DNA of 64,000 nt from Spinacia oleracea (GCF_020520425.1 NC_079491.1:33037449-33101448); one strand, 5' to 3'. Shown: positions 1 to 11,570, counted from the first letter of the stretch. Numbers and translations are program-made. Notes: generated by a model from the letters alone, not told the origin.

Positions 1-432
1 CTCAAACTTAAGTATAAACTGCAACATTGTCACTTAATTAAATTGTATAACTGTAAGTACGTTCCCATGATCATTCATATGGTATTATGTACTAACATCT
101 CCTGTTGTCGTTAAATACTGATACAGAACGTGAACGTGAACGTGAAGATAAACTTGTTAACAGTTGCATTCAATTCGTAATGCAAATTAGAACTAAGCAA
201 GCTGGAGAAGTGCTCGTTTATTGGTCCTTGTTGATGATGAATTTGATACTATGTCAATTTCTGGGACCTTTGGATTTTGGAAGAGGCAGCTGGAGAAGTG
301 GCTGAAACATTTAGGGATGATCAATTCATGATACCGGGTATCTTCCTTCACAATGATACATGTACTCAGGTCGCATTGCCATCCTAGCTATAACCTAACA
401 AAATATATATCCTAGAAATCTAGAATGGGATA
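1..432 (+). pseudogene. Unidentified gene fragment, copy A
   Basis: This stretch is repeated at 14909-15342 with very few changes. Short open stretches are visible, including an acidic and basic Glu-Arg run encoded by a GAACGT-type repeat near 126-150. A second open stretch at about 291-385 contains FRDDQFMIPGIFLHND and then a stop. No frame stays open throughout, and I recognise no family. It is probably debris of a spliced host gene or of the 5' part of the neighbouring LINE. Confidence 0.3.
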
Positions 433-578
433 TATTTTCTCTAAAAACCCATACTTACTTAAGCATCAGAGGTAATATTCCGAGAGGAATATTCTTGTTT
501 TGCAGGTCAGAGCTGAGATCGTGCCGTGTACTACCGGAAACCTCCTTATCATCAGCTGATCGAAAAAACCCCACAACA
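433..578. mobile_element. Remnant of solo LTR, copy A
   Basis: This matches only the 3' part of the complete solo LTR at 15931-16516. It keeps the terminal CCCCACAACA and the following GTTCT target-site copy (579-583). The 5' part of the LTR and about 450 bp of upstream sequence are missing compared with copy B. The break falls in an A/T run, which suggests slippage or end joining. Confidence 0.7.
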
Positions 579-1320
579 GTTCTTATTCCGATAAAGAAGG
601 ACCCTGTTGACATGAAGGACCTTAGACCCATTAGCTTATGTAATGTCTCTTATAAGTTGATATCTAAGGTTCTTGCTAATAGGCTCAAAAGGTTCATGCC
701 GTCTTTTATTGGTGATTATCAAAGTGCCTTTTTTCCGGAGCGTCTCATTTCAGATAACATTCTAGTGGCTTTTCAAGTTTCCCACCACATGAATCATAGA
801 AATGCAAAAAAGAGAGGTACAATGGCTTTGAAGCTAGACATGAGTAAAGCCTATGATAGAATATAATGGGATTATTTTCAGGGTGTTATGCTTAAGATGG
901 GGTTCCCAGCTAGATGGATTGATCGTATCATGCAATGTGTCTCCTCCGTAACATATTCTTTTTTGGTGAATGGCAAGCCGACGGATACTTTGATTCCTCA
1001 AAGGGGGCTTCGACAAGGGGATCCCCTCCCCCCCTATTTGTTTTTGTTGTGTGCCAAAGGTTTAGGAGCAATGTTAAAAAGGCGAATGATCTTGGTAATG
1101 TTCATGGTATCTCTGTTGCTCATGGGTCTCCTGTAATAACTCACTTATTTTTTTGCTGATGATAGTATCATTTTTACCCGTGCTAATGACCGAGAAGCAA
1201 CTGTAATTGCAAACATTCTTAAGAATTGAAGTATGAAGGTCTTTCAGGACAAAAGGTCAACTTTGACAAATGTGAGCTATCTTTTAGCACAAATTTGGGG
1301 GTCCAATACAAGGAGTGTGT
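579..1320 (+). pseudogene. LINE (L1-type) reverse transcriptase relic, copy A
   Basis: This is a non-LTR retrotransposon RT domain. Frame fragments give DLRPISLCNVSYKLISKVLA, then LDMSKAYDRI, then a stop (TAA at about 864), then GLRQGDPLPPYLF and, after a shift, the catalytic FADDS-type motif near 1150-1165. These are the classical plant L1-clade RT blocks in the right order. The stop codon and at least one frameshift make it dead. It breaks off near 1320, where a chromovirus LTR tail appears to begin. Copy B has the same stop after DRI, so that stop predates the duplication. Confidence 0.85.
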
Positions 1321-1466
1321 AGGAGTATTTTTCGTTTTTTTTTGGCAAGCAAGAGGAAGATTTTCATCACGAACATGTTTTCATCAATCATCCATACTAA
1401 CATGATATAATTCTCATTACGAAATATATGTTCAACATGTCCATCCAACAGTATTAAACATGTAAT
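1321..1466 (-). mobile_element. Distal end of chromovirus LTR, copy A
   Basis: About 130-145 bp lie between the LINE relic and the Copia-type LTR. In copy B the equivalent (17262-17404) joins logically to 38690 across the Copia insertion, so it should be the end of the chromovirus 3' LTR whose rest is 38690-40127. The last five bases, GTAAT (1462-1466), are the Copia target-site duplication. The exact LTR edge within 1320-1345 is uncertain. Confidence 0.45.
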
Positions 1467-2463
1467 TGTAGGGGAATACAGTTAAACATAATAACATGTG
1501 CGGAAACAATCCCCAAAGTCAGGAAACATGTATAAAGCACAGATTAAGCAAACTTACATTCGAAGCGTGTTTTCCACAATAATATGTCAACGAACACGAA
1601 CAAAGAACTCCACTTGTCGTTCCTCTACTTGGTTCACCGACATGTTCAGATCCGTCTTGATAATCGTAGCTTAGACAATCATTCAAGAGTTTGTGCTTTT
1701 GGGAAGAACACATCCATGGTGGCTGAGAGAGAATTAGGGTTTCTCTCTCCTCCTTAGGGTTTGATGTGTGTGGCTGAATTGTGTATTAGGTTAGGAAAAC
1801 TTGTGTAGAATAATATTATAACCCTTAGGTTATAATACTATCCGGCCAAACCACAAGGGTAAGAACCGGACAGCAAGCCCATACGCGCGCACCACACAGG
1901 CGCTGGGCCTTGAGTGTGCGCTGCTGCTTCTACTCCTCACATGCGCGCGCCCAGCTAAGGCATGGGCCTTGCGCGCTGGCTCGCTGCTACGCCCAGTGGG
2001 CCTTGCGCGCTTGCGCGCCTTGGCTCGTTGGGCTGGCAGCGTTGCCTCCTCGTATCCGCGATTAATATATTTCCGATATATTATTTATCATTTCGTATAC
2101 GACGAATCACCGTCGTACGATACGATTTATTCGTTTCGCCTAGCTTACGAATATTCGCGATACGATATACGATTCCGATGCAAGGTCGTATCGTATAATA
2201 CGTTTTCCAACTAATTCCCGAAAAGCTATTAAATGAATTTCCGATTCATTTAATCCGCTGATCTGTTACATGCCATTGGTGTGACCTTATAGGTTCAGTA
2301 AAGAGTAAGTTATGAGCTTAATATTCATTAGAACTCACTGATCGGAAGCATTGCTCCAGCTAGCTGTTCTGATCACTTGATCTCACTGAATTAATTGTTC
2401 GCAATTAATCTGAACCTTGGTATTAGACTTAATGCACCTTGGGTGAAGGACATATTTCCTTCA
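1467..2463 (-). mobile_element. Copia-type 3' LTR, copy A
   Basis: The LTR starts TGTAGGGGAATACA and ends ATATTTCCTTCA. It matches 17405-18443 and 37744-38689. It contains a GC-rich block (about 1880-2040) followed by a stretch rich in CGTA/TACG motifs (2080-2210). It is followed on the + strand by ATCTCCCACTTG, which is a Copia-style polypurine tract on the minus strand, so this is the 3' LTR of a minus-oriented element. Compared with copy B it lacks one repeat of the GC-rich block. Confidence 0.85.
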
Positions 2464-5150
2464 ATCTCCCACTTGTCATTCAGACAAGCGTGCATCCACA
2501 TTCCTTTGTCACTTAGTGTTACTTACTGAACATAAGGTAAGATCCAAGCCATCCTTATTAGGTCTAGAAGTGTTTCTCGGATTACATAGTTCAACTGTCA
2601 AACTTTTGCAGAAGGTTAAGCCTAACCATTCTGAGCACGGCCATGCATTATACAGTATCTAACTCTCCGAGAGGCCTTGTTACACAACAAACACCATATC
2701 CTATCAAAGATAGGAGGACAATCCATTCTTGCAATCTATGAACACTCACTTTGATTCATAGTATGCCCAATAACTAGTTTTATAGCCTCCTTTTACGGTG
2801 CGACGTTTAGCTAGTATCAAAGCGAACTAATTCTCAAACGAGCAGACATAATCGCTCATGTTCTGAGGAATGGTTCTAATCACCATTAATGAGAACTACT
2901 TATGACATGACTTTAATCTCTTAAAGTGTTCTCATGGTCAATCCGATACAAGATCCAATAAGTATCTATGCAAATGATTTCTGACATCCAGTCCATCTAG
3001 TTCGAGAAACAGAACTATAAATCAACTTGCAATTTAATCTTCATTAGTCATTGGTCGTCCACCTTTCAATGACCTGGATTAGGGATCCTTTGTGACTTCA
3101 ATATTCAAGTTCACTTATGGGTGTTTCTTTGTCGAAGAATCCATCTTGACATCCCATTTGAATGATTTGAATCACATGGACTTATCATTTAATACTAAAC
3201 CAAGATTAAATGAACTATGAAATATAATTTCATAAATGATAAATGTTTAAACCAAATGCTTACCAATTTGTGGGCCTCTAACCCAAAATCAAGCATTTAA
3301 TGTTTTACAGATATAGGCCTTTCACCCAATACTTAAAACATTCATGGAACTCAAACTTGATTCCATATCTGCATATGAATGTTGTGTATCATTCAATGCA
3401 GAGGTTTAGTTTATCATACTTTGCTATCCCTAGCATCTTTTCTATCGAAAGCCTTTCGATGTAAGATGAAAAGATCTTTGAATATGTTTCTAGAATGATC
3501 TAGTCTTTCGTTGTTGTTTAGAATGATAATCATATCTAAAATAGAAAATCATCCAGGTAGAAGACTTGTGATCAACCTGAGTTCATTGAAGAACTCCCAC
3601 TAAAATCAATTCCCTTTTATTGCTTCTTAGGCAACAATGAATTCATTTGAATTATGTAGAATTTCAAATGATGCTTCCCTTTTGGAATGCTCCAACCAGT
3701 TCACATAGATGTGGGAGATACATCTTTCAACTGAGAACTTGGAAACTAATCATTGATTCAGTTTCCCATGCATCACATATAGTTTAGAACCTATGTAACC
3801 ACCTTTTAATCACGACGCCTAATTGCCCACGTTTGTTTGTGGTTTGCCTAACAACAAGAGTCAACTTTTGCTTAGGCAAATGCATGTAGCATCAAAACTT
3901 TAGTTATCTTCACTTCCTCTTATCAAGTTCTCATCCTACATCTCCAAATGTATTGGATGTTCTTGATACTGTTCCAATGATCTTTGATCCAGATCAATAG
4001 AGATTGGTATAAACTCGTCACGATCCAATGTTCACGAGTTATCTTGGCGATCTATATATCACATTATACATGATTGATTGTAATGCAAAAACCATTCGCA
4101 TTTTAAAATCCATCCATGTGACTTTTAGCTTTATTCTGTTTCAAGAGATACTGAATCTTGCTAAAATCTTGGCATTGCCATGTGATATAAGGTGAAGGTA
4201 CCTCTTCAAGGTCCTTCATGCTTAACTCTAGTGATAAAAGCCTAGATTTATACTTAGTTAAAGCATTCATAACTTAGACTTACTCATATGGGTTGAGAGT
4301 CTCTTTTGAGTCTCTCCATTGTGTTTGATTTAGTAATTACTTTTACAGAATCCAAACAACGCTTTAGATCCTATCCAATAGATCTTTAACCCAGTATGTT
4401 CTAAGTTTCGCCATGGTTATAATATTGACAAATACTTTCAAATCTAACCATTTGAATGTCATTTTCAATAGAGAGATATGTATCTCATATATAGAACCAA
4501 TAAACATGACTTAGCTCCCACTAAACTCCTCATCTATAAGATGATCCATATTTTCATAAAGCTATGATTGCTCAATAACCTTTTAGACAAATATGGTCCA
4601 ATTCCCACTTGCATGCTTTATTCTACGAATAGATTTCTTAAGCTTGCTATTTTATCTAGCATCTAAAACTTTTACATTGTGTGATGTACACAATTCCTTT
4701 CTACAAGTCCAGTTGAGTAAGGTGTTTCGTTTTCCAATTGCCATATTGCCATATGCAATGATTGCTAGATTTATCCAAAATAGTTCAAGCATTCCGACTT
4801 GGTGAAAAAGATTTCAACATTATCAACGCCGTGAAGTTGTTTACAATCTTTTAACCACCAATCTAGCTTCTCTTTTGTATGTGAATACAATATCATCTTT
4901 GTATGTTTTGAAAACATGTTTTCAACCAATGGGAGTAAACCCTTTATGCAAATCAACGTTGTATGTTTAGAAAACATGTTTGCAACCAATGGGAGTGAAC
5001 CCTTTATGCAAATCAACGTTGTATGTTTAGAAAACATGTTTGCAACTAATGGGAGTGAACCCTTTATGCAAATCAACCAAATCATATATTTGATTCTTCA
5101 AGATGAAGGTACTTTGGATGAAATGGCCTCAAACCATTTTGTATGGCCTC
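2464..5150 (-). mobile_element. Copia-type internal region, non-coding, copy A
   Basis: This is 2.7 kb of AT-rich DNA between the 3' LTR and the gypsy insertion. No long ORF survives on either strand. On the minus strand around 4690-4770 a faint integrase-like trace (TPYSTGLVERN) can be read among stops, so the region may be a heavily decayed pol or a LARD-style non-coding interior. It matches 18444-21130 with under about 1% difference. Confidence 0.55.
4905..5085. repeat. 60-bp tandem repeat, three units
   Basis: Three head-to-tail copies of a 60-bp unit contain AAAACATGTTTGCAACCAAT and CCCTTTATGCAAATCAA. They read open on both strands, which produces two shadow ORFs. The same triplet is at 20885-21065, so it predates the tandem duplication. 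It lies about 70 bp from the gypsy insertion site. Confidence 0.85.
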
Positions 5151-5155
5151 GAACC

Positions 5156-6619
5156 TGTGAGGGGGTTGAAAAAGCACGAGGCTAATGCGTGACCTCGTCC
5201 CTCGTGGGTGTGACGATTCTTTTTAGTCAATCAAGTGTAATTGGATTTCCTGTGAGTATACACCCAATTGACTAGTAATATAGGAGTCGCCATTCAGTTT
5301 TTAACGACAATGAGAAAAACTGACAAAACCCGATTATCGTGACATAAAGGGAGTGCAATTATGTTTGACCACGTTGGCCGTAGGTTCCCTTGTGATCCCT
5401 GGTGTGGGGATCTCTCAATATACACCCGCAAGGTAGAGATTGAGGGTTCGGGGGACTGTAACTACCGAGAGGAGTACTTCGCTCGTCGATAACTCCAGAG
5501 GCAGGATATCCTTACTAGCTCAGCATAAATAATTGAAGGGACATGCGTTAACTATTAAACTAATCTGAGTTGATTTTAGCAATATGCAACAAATAATACT
5601 AATTCGATCGTGATTATCTGATTTAAATCGCATTAAGGGACCTAGCATGATAATCCGATTTCCCAAAAATATTATATTTGTTAGGCGTGATAGAACAATC
5701 AGATTAGGTTAGTTTAACAGTTCATAAAAAGGGCGAGGAAAGCAGTTAAATCATCGAAAAGGGACACATTACGACGCACCCTTGAGAGGTGCGTCACGGT
5801 TCTCAGAAAACTAACCACTTTGACTTTTCTATTTCTCCTTTTTATTTAACGAATCTCAATTATGGGACAGGATACGTTCTGTTCGATTTATGGATCGATT
5901 GCGACAGAACGCGTGAACAGTTTCGCAGCGACAGGCTTAGGCTAAGGGTTGGAGTCAATACTCAGAATATAATTGTGTGTTGTTGTGTGTTCTTTCACGT
6001 CGAAACTAGGGGCCTATTTATAGGGAAGAGTTCGTGGAAAGATAGAATTGCAGAGTTCTAATCCACAAAGAATTAGGAAAAGAGACGTACCCAGGTATTT
6101 TCAGCGCCCAGGCCTGGGCGCCGAAGATTTCGGCGCCCAGAGCCAGGCGTTGAAAATAGGGTCTGGGCAGTTTTGTTTAGTCAGATTCGGATTCCTAAAA
6201 TCCGTAGAGTTTGAGATTAATTCGAGTCTTTTAGTGCGTATCAATTTTATGACGGAATGCGTCTGGGCCCGTTACGAACTCTAGGTTCGTTAGGATTTTA
6301 ATTAATACGTGACTCCTATTTCCGAATCCTATTAGGAATAGGATTCTCGCGGTTTTCTATCTCATTTAGAATTTATGTTGGAATGCAACACCTAATTCTG
6401 ACAGGTTTCTATCTTTTATGATTTGCCACTTTTAGATGCTACCTTTTACGGCAGTTACTATTTTTAGCAGGTTTCCATAAATAGCAGGTTTCGGGTGAAA
6501 TGAAATGTGGAATCGAGATTCGTTTATTTTATAGGAGATGCGTTGTCAAGTGGAGTTTTTATGCTTTCATCATCGAACCTTTCCCTTTGCGGGAACGGGG
6601 ACAAAAGTAGGTGTCTACA
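5156..6619 (-). mobile_element. Tat-like gypsy LTR, copy A (3' LTR)
   Basis: This 1464-bp LTR starts TGTGAGGGGGT and ends GTGTCTACA. It is preceded by GAACC (5151-5155), the same target-site duplication seen at 21131-21135. It matches the LTRs at 21136-22583 and 31791-33254. It is followed by a polypurine tract on the minus strand. It contains one hairpin motif (6097-6157). The partner 5' LTR of this copy is absent because the sequence ends at the duplication junction (12599). Confidence 0.9.
6097..6157. repeat. Two-tier hairpin motif A1 (in LTR)
   Basis: The outer arms ATTTTCAGCGCC and GGCGTTGAAAAT pair along their length. An inner perfect 12-bp stem (CTGGGCGCCGAA / TTCGGCGCCCAG) has a 3-nt loop. 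Related copies lie at 8154-8214, 9084-9144 and 10710-10770 in this copy, and at six sites in copy B. Confidence 0.85.
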
Positions 6620-6634
6620 GTTAGCCCCCACTTT
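6620..6634 (-). promoter_or_regulatory. Polypurine tract of gypsy element, copy A
   Basis: On the minus strand this reads AAAGTGGGGGCTAAC directly before the 3' LTR. It is the expected primer site for plus-strand DNA synthesis and looks like the PPTs of Tat/Ogre-type elements. Confidence 0.75.
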
Positions 6635-7059
6635 GACTGAGTCTTGGAGTAAGACGATGGTCAAAGTATTAGACGGAGTGCGTCACACAAGCCATGGTGT
6701 ATGTGACCTGTTTTGCGAGGGTCTCACGAGCCCCCGAGTGATAACATTTGACTTAAGGGTTATCACTTGAAGTGTCGACATATCCCTCACGTGTCATTGG
6801 GATTTGTCAACTGATAGTATAGAAACTTCCTCACTTTGTCATTGGAAGAATCTAAAGGTGCGTAGAAACTCCCTCACTTTGTCATTGGGAGTAGCTACAG
6901 ATGTTTTCGAAATCAAAGCTGTAAAGTGTAATTGGGCCTGGCCAAGCCCAATCACGAGGTAAAACGTTTTTAAAGATTCTCATTTTCAGGGCTAGCTAAA
7001 CGAGAAAACGCCCTTGTTTTTATAGGACGTAAAACGAAGGAAAATCCAGCACATCGTTC

Positions 7060-7175
7060 TTTTTTAGAAAAACGGAAAACCAATCCTTTAATTTTTGGAA
7101 AAAGGGAAAACCAAACCTTTAATTTTTGGAAAAAGGGAAAACCAATCCTTTAATTTTTGGAAAAAGGGAAAACCG
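7060..7175. repeat. 33-35-bp tandem repeat upstream of antisense gene, copy A
   Basis: Three units of the type CCTTTAATTTTTGGAAAAAG alternate with GGAAAACCAA. The same block is at 23025-23136. It is non-coding and lies about 1.2 kb upstream of the start of the antisense gene. Confidence 0.8.
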
Positions 7176-7199
7176 AAAGAGGTTATCGCTGCAGCGACT

Positions 7200-7462
7200 A
7201 AGGACCTGCGCGGTTAGTGACGCAGACCCCACCCGCTGAAGGTGGGCGAGCCTGTCCGCTGAGGGTGGGCGCCCCGTCCGATAGAAGTGGACGAATCTGT
7301 TTTGATGTTTTGAAAATAAGGACCTACGCGGTTTGTGGCGTAGACCCCGCCGGCTGAAGATGGCGAGCCTATTTTAAATTTGAAGATTTCATTTCTTCCG
7401 AAAACTGAGGACCTGCGCGGCTAGTGACGCAGACCCCGCCCGCTAAGGGTGGGCGAGCCCAT
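7200..7462. repeat. GC-rich tandem block, three units, copy A
   Basis: Units begin near 7200, 7318 and 7407 with (A/G)AGGACCT(G/A)CGCGG and run through GACGCAGACCCCGCC and GTGGGCGAGCC. Unit length varies (about 90-130 bp). The equivalent block in copy B (23164-23560) has four units, so it changed copy number after the duplication. Confidence 0.8.
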
Positions 7463-8153
7463 TCTGAACTTCTTATTTTGCCTATGTAGAAGGGCTTTTG
7501 TGATTACAACCTGTTGGTGGGTCGTAATATTTCCTGATTAGATGTGTCCTATAAGTGGGTCCGCACTGTGTATATTTTTGTTTAACAATATATATTTTTT
7601 TTTGAGATATCCAAACATGATATGGTGTGTGGCGCAGTCTGGGAATGTGATTTTGATTGCGCGCTCCTTGTTGGAGTCCATTTTTTGCGAGCCCCCAAGC
7701 GTTGGGGCTCGTCGGTTGTTTTTTGTATCTTGTAATCATGTTTGGGGTCACGCTCGTATGTGCGAGCGACCTCCTATAGTAGTGTGCTATTTTAGCGAAG
7801 CCGTGGAGTGCGACTTTAGTTTTCAGGCGACATCCGGTTTTGGCTTGGCCCGGATTATCCCTTTGACAGACAGACATTTCCTATTTGGAAAACCAATGAC
7901 TTGACGACACATATTTTTGGTGTTTCGAAGAATGACCATGGTATTTAATTTGCTTTTTTGAATAGTGTACATGAGCGTTTTCTAAGACGAGTCTAAGTTT
8001 TGACCAAGTTTTAATGTTATTTTTTTTTTGCTTATTTGGGAGCTAAAGGTGCTTTGGGCTTGATCTTACTTGCAATAGGGCCTCGTGTTTTAGCAACACG
8101 GTCTTAAGTCCTTTCCTATTCCGTGTTTTGTGAAATCTGGGCCCTGGGGCTGC

Positions 8154-8214
8154 ATTTTCAGCGCCCATGCTCAGGCGTTAAACATTTCGGCGCCCAGGGG
8201 TGGGCGCTGAAAGT
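8154..8214. repeat. Two-tier hairpin motif A2
   Basis: The outer stem TTTCAGCGCCCA / TGGGCGCTGAAA is a perfect 12 bp. The inner stem is weaker. It lies 80-140 bp upstream of the TATA box of the antisense gene. Confidence 0.85.
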
Positions 8215-8293
8215 TCTTTCCTTGTAATATTTGATTTTCGGATTTCTAAACACGTTTCCGAATGGGATCAGGATGTTATTGGGTGCGTTCAGC

Positions 8294-8301
8294 TATATAT
8301 A
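8294..8301 (+). promoter_or_regulatory. TATA box of antisense gene, copy A
   Basis: TATATATA lies 83 bp upstream of the ATG at 8384, inside GCTATATATAGGGG and followed by a pyrimidine-rich leader. This spacing fits a plant RNA polymerase II promoter that drives the antisense gene independently of the LTR. Confidence 0.65.
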
Positions 8302-8383
8302 GGGGCTAGATATGTCCTTATTTTCCACCACTCTCAAATTATTTCTCTCTTCCTTTGTGCTTTAATTATTCATTGTTTTTGCC

Positions 8384-10186
8384 ATGTCAATCCCTACTTT
8401 CTCACTCCAACAGACTTTTAGGCGTTGGCTACGGGCCCTTACTCCCACAGAAAAAGCTTTGTTAAAAGAATACCACTTAGAGTCACTTTTAGGCTTACAA
8501 CAAATTAATATTGATTATAATTTTCTGCATGCCGCCCTAAGTTTTTGGGACTCCGATCATCATGTTTTTTCTTTTCGGGGCAATGAAATATGTCCTTTGC
8601 CCGATGAATTTGCTGCGATCCTTGGTTATCCTACTAATGCTACTCCTGTTACCCCTGGTACTATTGAAGAGGGTAAAACAACCATAAGGGCTTTCCTAGG
8701 GCTGGATGATAACATGTTTGCTGAAATTGTTGTAGACGATAAGGTTAACTTGGCAAAACTCGTAAAACATCATTTTAGGCCTAGTAAGAATATGACCGAA
8801 CATAAATTGAACATTCGAGCCCTTGTATTTTGCTTGTTGAATCATTATTTGCTGTCGAATAATAATGGTGAGTTCGGTCACATAAGGCTGATCCCCTTGA
8901 TTAGCCAGATGGAAAGTTGCTATTCTATTATGCCGTTGGTTGTTGCTGAGACTTTGCTGAGTGCGGATGAGCTGAAGAAGGATGCCAAATCCGAAAATTT
9001 TAAGGGAAGCCCCCTATTACTGCAGGTAATCCATTTTTTTCTTTGCGCACACATACGCCACTTTTACATATTGCCTGGGGCTGAGTTTCAGTGCCCACGG
9101 CTGGGCGCTGGAATTTTTGGCGCCCGGTCCTGGGCGTTGAAACTGCGCTCCAGGAACCGTTTTTTCTTTCTTTTCATTCTTTTGATTCGATCGTACCTGT
9201 TTTTGCAGATTTGGCTTGCGGAACAGCTTAGACTTTTGGAAGTTCCTGCCGATCCTAAACATTATCGCCCTATAGCTTTGGGTAACCGAAAATACTTGCA
9301 CCAAGGCCAGGACGAGGCCGAATGGACCTCCTTTTTTACTTGTCGCATTTGTTCTGATAAGTGGGTGGTACCATGGTGGGGTTTGACTACTATGACAGGG
9401 GGGTCTGATGTATCGGTTTATGTTTCTTTGTTGGGGCTTTCTCGTCCCATTTATATTTTCCCTTACCGAGTCATGCGCCAATATGGTTTAAGGCAGACTA
9501 TCCCCTTTTCTGATACGGTACCACCTAAGGTAGCGGCCTTTTCACAAACACGGGTCTTAGCGTGGACTAGGTATTATGATGGTCTCCCGCGTTGGGCCGT
9601 AGCTACAAATGGTTTTGTGGGTCTTTCTAAAAACTATAAGTTGTGGATGAGTTCCGATGACAAAGATGTGAGGACCGAGGCTCGAAATGGGGAGCCGGCT
9701 GAGCTTTTGATACCTCGTATTCGTGTTAAGTATGAGGGTCCTGATTCTGCAAGACCTCGTACCTATAGTTTTAAGACTGTGAAAGCTCGTCCTGATCGAA
9801 AGCGAAAGGAAGTTCCTCCCCGTTCCAGTGTCAGGCCTAAAAAGATGCCTAAAATGAAGGGGCCTGCTGTTGTTAAAAGAAATGCAAGCTCTCGCGGAGA
9901 TCGTCGCCGGAACAATGTATGGGTTAGGAAGGCTCAGCCGCCTGTAGAAACAGTGGCTAGCCCAGTTGATGATAATAACCCTTCTCCCATCATTGCCTGT
10001 GCCTTCGAGGCTGAGCGGGCTATAATTGAGAATGTTTCTGAAGCCTTGACATCTTTGGAAGTTAGTGTCCAGGAGCCGGTTCTTATGGAGATTGATATTG
10101 GGGCAGCGCAGAAGACTGTGGGGGTGGATCCTGCGAACATTGCTCTCTACAAGACTTTATTTGATGATCCGGAAGAACTAGAGTAG
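8384..10186 (+). CDS. Plant-mobile-domain/DUF7745-like protein, antisense gene of gypsy element, copy A
   Basis: The exons are 8384-9025 and 9209-10186. The 183-nt intron (CAG|GTAATC ... TTTTTGCAG|ATTTGG) starts on a codon boundary, is a multiple of three and has no stop. The continuous 600-codon frame is therefore probably a 539-aa spliced protein. The N-terminal half has the PMD/DUF7745 pattern: about residues 50-85 read FWDSDHHVFSFRGNEICPLP and then an ILGYP segment. A basic tail at about 465-520 (RKRKE, RPKKMPKMK) resembles a nuclear signal. The end is acidic. Such domains are known from host nuclear proteins (MAIN/MAIL family) and from plant transposable elements. The function in the element is unknown. 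The gene runs opposite to gag. It is intact although its element is truncated. Confidence 0.7.
   Translation: MSIPTFSLQQTFRRWLRALTPTEKALLKEYHLESLLGLQQINIDYNFLHAALSFWDSDHHVFSFRGNEICPLPDEFAAILGYPTNATPVTPGTIEEGKTTIRAFLGLDDNMFAEIVVDDKVNLAKLVKHHFRPSKNMTEHKLNIRALVFCLLNHYLLSNNNGEFGHIRLIPLISQMESCYSIMPLVVAETLLSADELKKDAKSENFKGSPLLLQVIHFFLCAHIRHFYILPGAEFQCPRLGAGIFGARSWALKLRSRNRFFFLFILLIRSYLFLQIWLAEQLRLLEVPADPKHYRPIALGNRKYLHQGQDEAEWTSFFTCRICSDKWVVPWWGLTTMTGGSDVSVYVSLLGLSRPIYIFPYRVMRQYGLRQTIPFSDTVPPKVAAFSQTRVLAWTRYYDGLPRWAVATNGFVGLSKNYKLWMSSDDKDVRTEARNGEPAELLIPRIRVKYEGPDSARPRTYSFKTVKARPDRKRKEVPPRSSVRPKKMPKMKGPAVVKRNASSRGDRRRNNVWVRKAQPPVETVASPVDDNNPSPIIACAFEAERAIIENVSEALTSLEVSVQEPVLMEIDIGAAQKTVGVDPANIALYKTLFDDPEELE
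9026..9208 (+). other. Stop-free 3n intron carrying a hairpin motif, copy A
   Basis: Donor CAG|GTAATC and acceptor TTTTTGCAG follow plant rules, and the acceptor is preceded by a pyrimidine-rich tract. The intron contains hairpin motif A3 (9084-9144). Retaining it would add 61 residues in frame. The inserted peptide interrupts the domain between the LLLQ and IWLAEQL segments, which read on naturally when spliced. Confidence 0.7.
9084..9144. repeat. Two-tier hairpin motif A3 (in intron)
   Basis: The outer stem AGTTTCAGTGCCCA / TGGGCGTTGAAACT pairs over 14 positions, with two G-T wobbles at the positions that differ from the other copies. The inner stem is CTGGGCGC / GCGCCCGG. Confidence 0.85.
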
Positions 10187-11570
10187 TGTAGTTCTTGCTA
10201 GGGTGTAGGTGCCCTTTATTTATTTCAGTTGTGTTTGTTTTTTATTTCTAGCACTTTGTTTCCCTTCTTATTATACTTTAATAAAGGCGTATTTTAGTTT
10301 TCATTTAATTTTGTTTCGCCTCTTTTATATGTCTAACACTTTTTTTTTACACAAAGAATATATTTTTTATTTGGACTGAATCCTTGGTAAGGATTGCCTA
10401 TGTATCTTGTCAGAATCAGGTCGCGCGTAGTTCTAGCTTTAGAATAATTTCTAGTATGCCGGGTTTCGGTAAATATGTCCTGAAGTGGGAACATATTACT
10501 TAATCGGTCAAATGAGTGAAGTATTTATCATTATTTTCATCTGCCGTTTTTTTTTCATAGGTTGCGTAAAATTCGACCAATTTGTATAGCTGTATTCTTG
10601 GTAAACCTATTTGGATACGTATTGTACCCCCCAAGTGTTCGTTATTTTTCCGTTGTGTGCGGATAAAATGACGAGCACTTTCGAAAAAGAAAACTTTTGG
10701 CAGGCAGAGAGTTTCAACGCCCAGGCTGGGGCGTCAGAAATTTCGGCGCCCAGCCCTGGGCGCTGAAAATGACTTGGGCGGTCAATTTTTGACGTTTTGC
10801 TTCACATGTTCTTGCGTTTATTTCTATTTCTCTTTTTTTTTGTGCCTTGATATTTTGCTTCGTAGTTTTAAGTTAATTTTGAGGCTATTTTGGAGGTTTT
10901 TTGACTGTTAGCGTGAAACGCATTTTTGTCCAGATTAATTTTTTCTATTGGTGACTCAAAACAGTTTTGAAAATGGAGTCAGGGTGCGGAGTTTATGAAG
11001 ATCTTTGTGTAGGTTTTGGATGTAGGTTGGTAGTGAAGGGTATGATGGAATCTATGTTTTATGAATCTATTTTTTTTGGTATCATTTGCATTTGTTTTAA
11101 TTTTTGGTTTCCTTTGATTTTAGGTTGCATGGATTGGTTCTGACACTGGTTGGCTTTTTAGGTTTTGGGGATATGAATGGGATAGTGTGGTTTATTTTGT
11201 GGTTTTCGGGAATTGATTCTCATGGCACTATTTCAAAACCGAGTGGGCTTTGTTTGTTGGGCCTATAGTGGGCCGCTTCTTTATATTTTTTATTTTGCAA
11301 GTACATTTGGTGTTTATTTAGTGTTAGAATAAAATTTTCAGGAGAAATATTACGCCTTTATTGATTTGGAAAGTAAGGAAAACACACTGAAATAAAACTG
11401 ACCCATATTCTAAAGGGCCTTAGGACCATCTAAAGTCTCTATTTTTTTTTTTTTTTATCAATCTAAAGAACTACTAGGCGCTTTTTACTAATGGTGCTCT
11501 ATGTGGCTCAAGCCTGGGGTTTAGTCTCATAAAACTTCGGTCCTTCACCGGTACTCATCTTGAAATCCAT
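10187..11570. other. Spacer between antisense gene and protease, copy A
   Basis: This is 1.4 kb without a convincing ORF. It holds the AATAAA signal at 10280-10285 for the antisense gene, hairpin motif A4 (10710-10770) and T-rich tracts. In an autonomous Tat element RT, RNase H and integrase would be expected downstream of the protease, which is here and onward. No trace of them is visible. Confidence 0.6.
10710..10770. repeat. Two-tier hairpin motif A4
   Basis: The outer stem TTTCAACGCCCAG / CTGGGCGCTGAAA has one mismatch. The inner part contains TTTCGGCGCCCAG. It lies between the two convergent genes of the element. Confidence 0.85.

Noticed and set aside
105..305. Short ORF of 66 codons (and its copy at 15013)
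   Set aside because: Only the start has biased composition. The neighbouring frames carry equally plausible pieces, so no single coding frame can be supported.
4771..5185. Repetitive ORFs on both strands
   Set aside because: Produced by the 60-bp triplet, whose unit length is a multiple of three.
9017..9481. 154-codon minus-strand ORF opposite the antisense gene
   Set aside because: It is a shadow of the intron and second exon of the + strand gene and spans the palindromic hairpin. No domain is visible.
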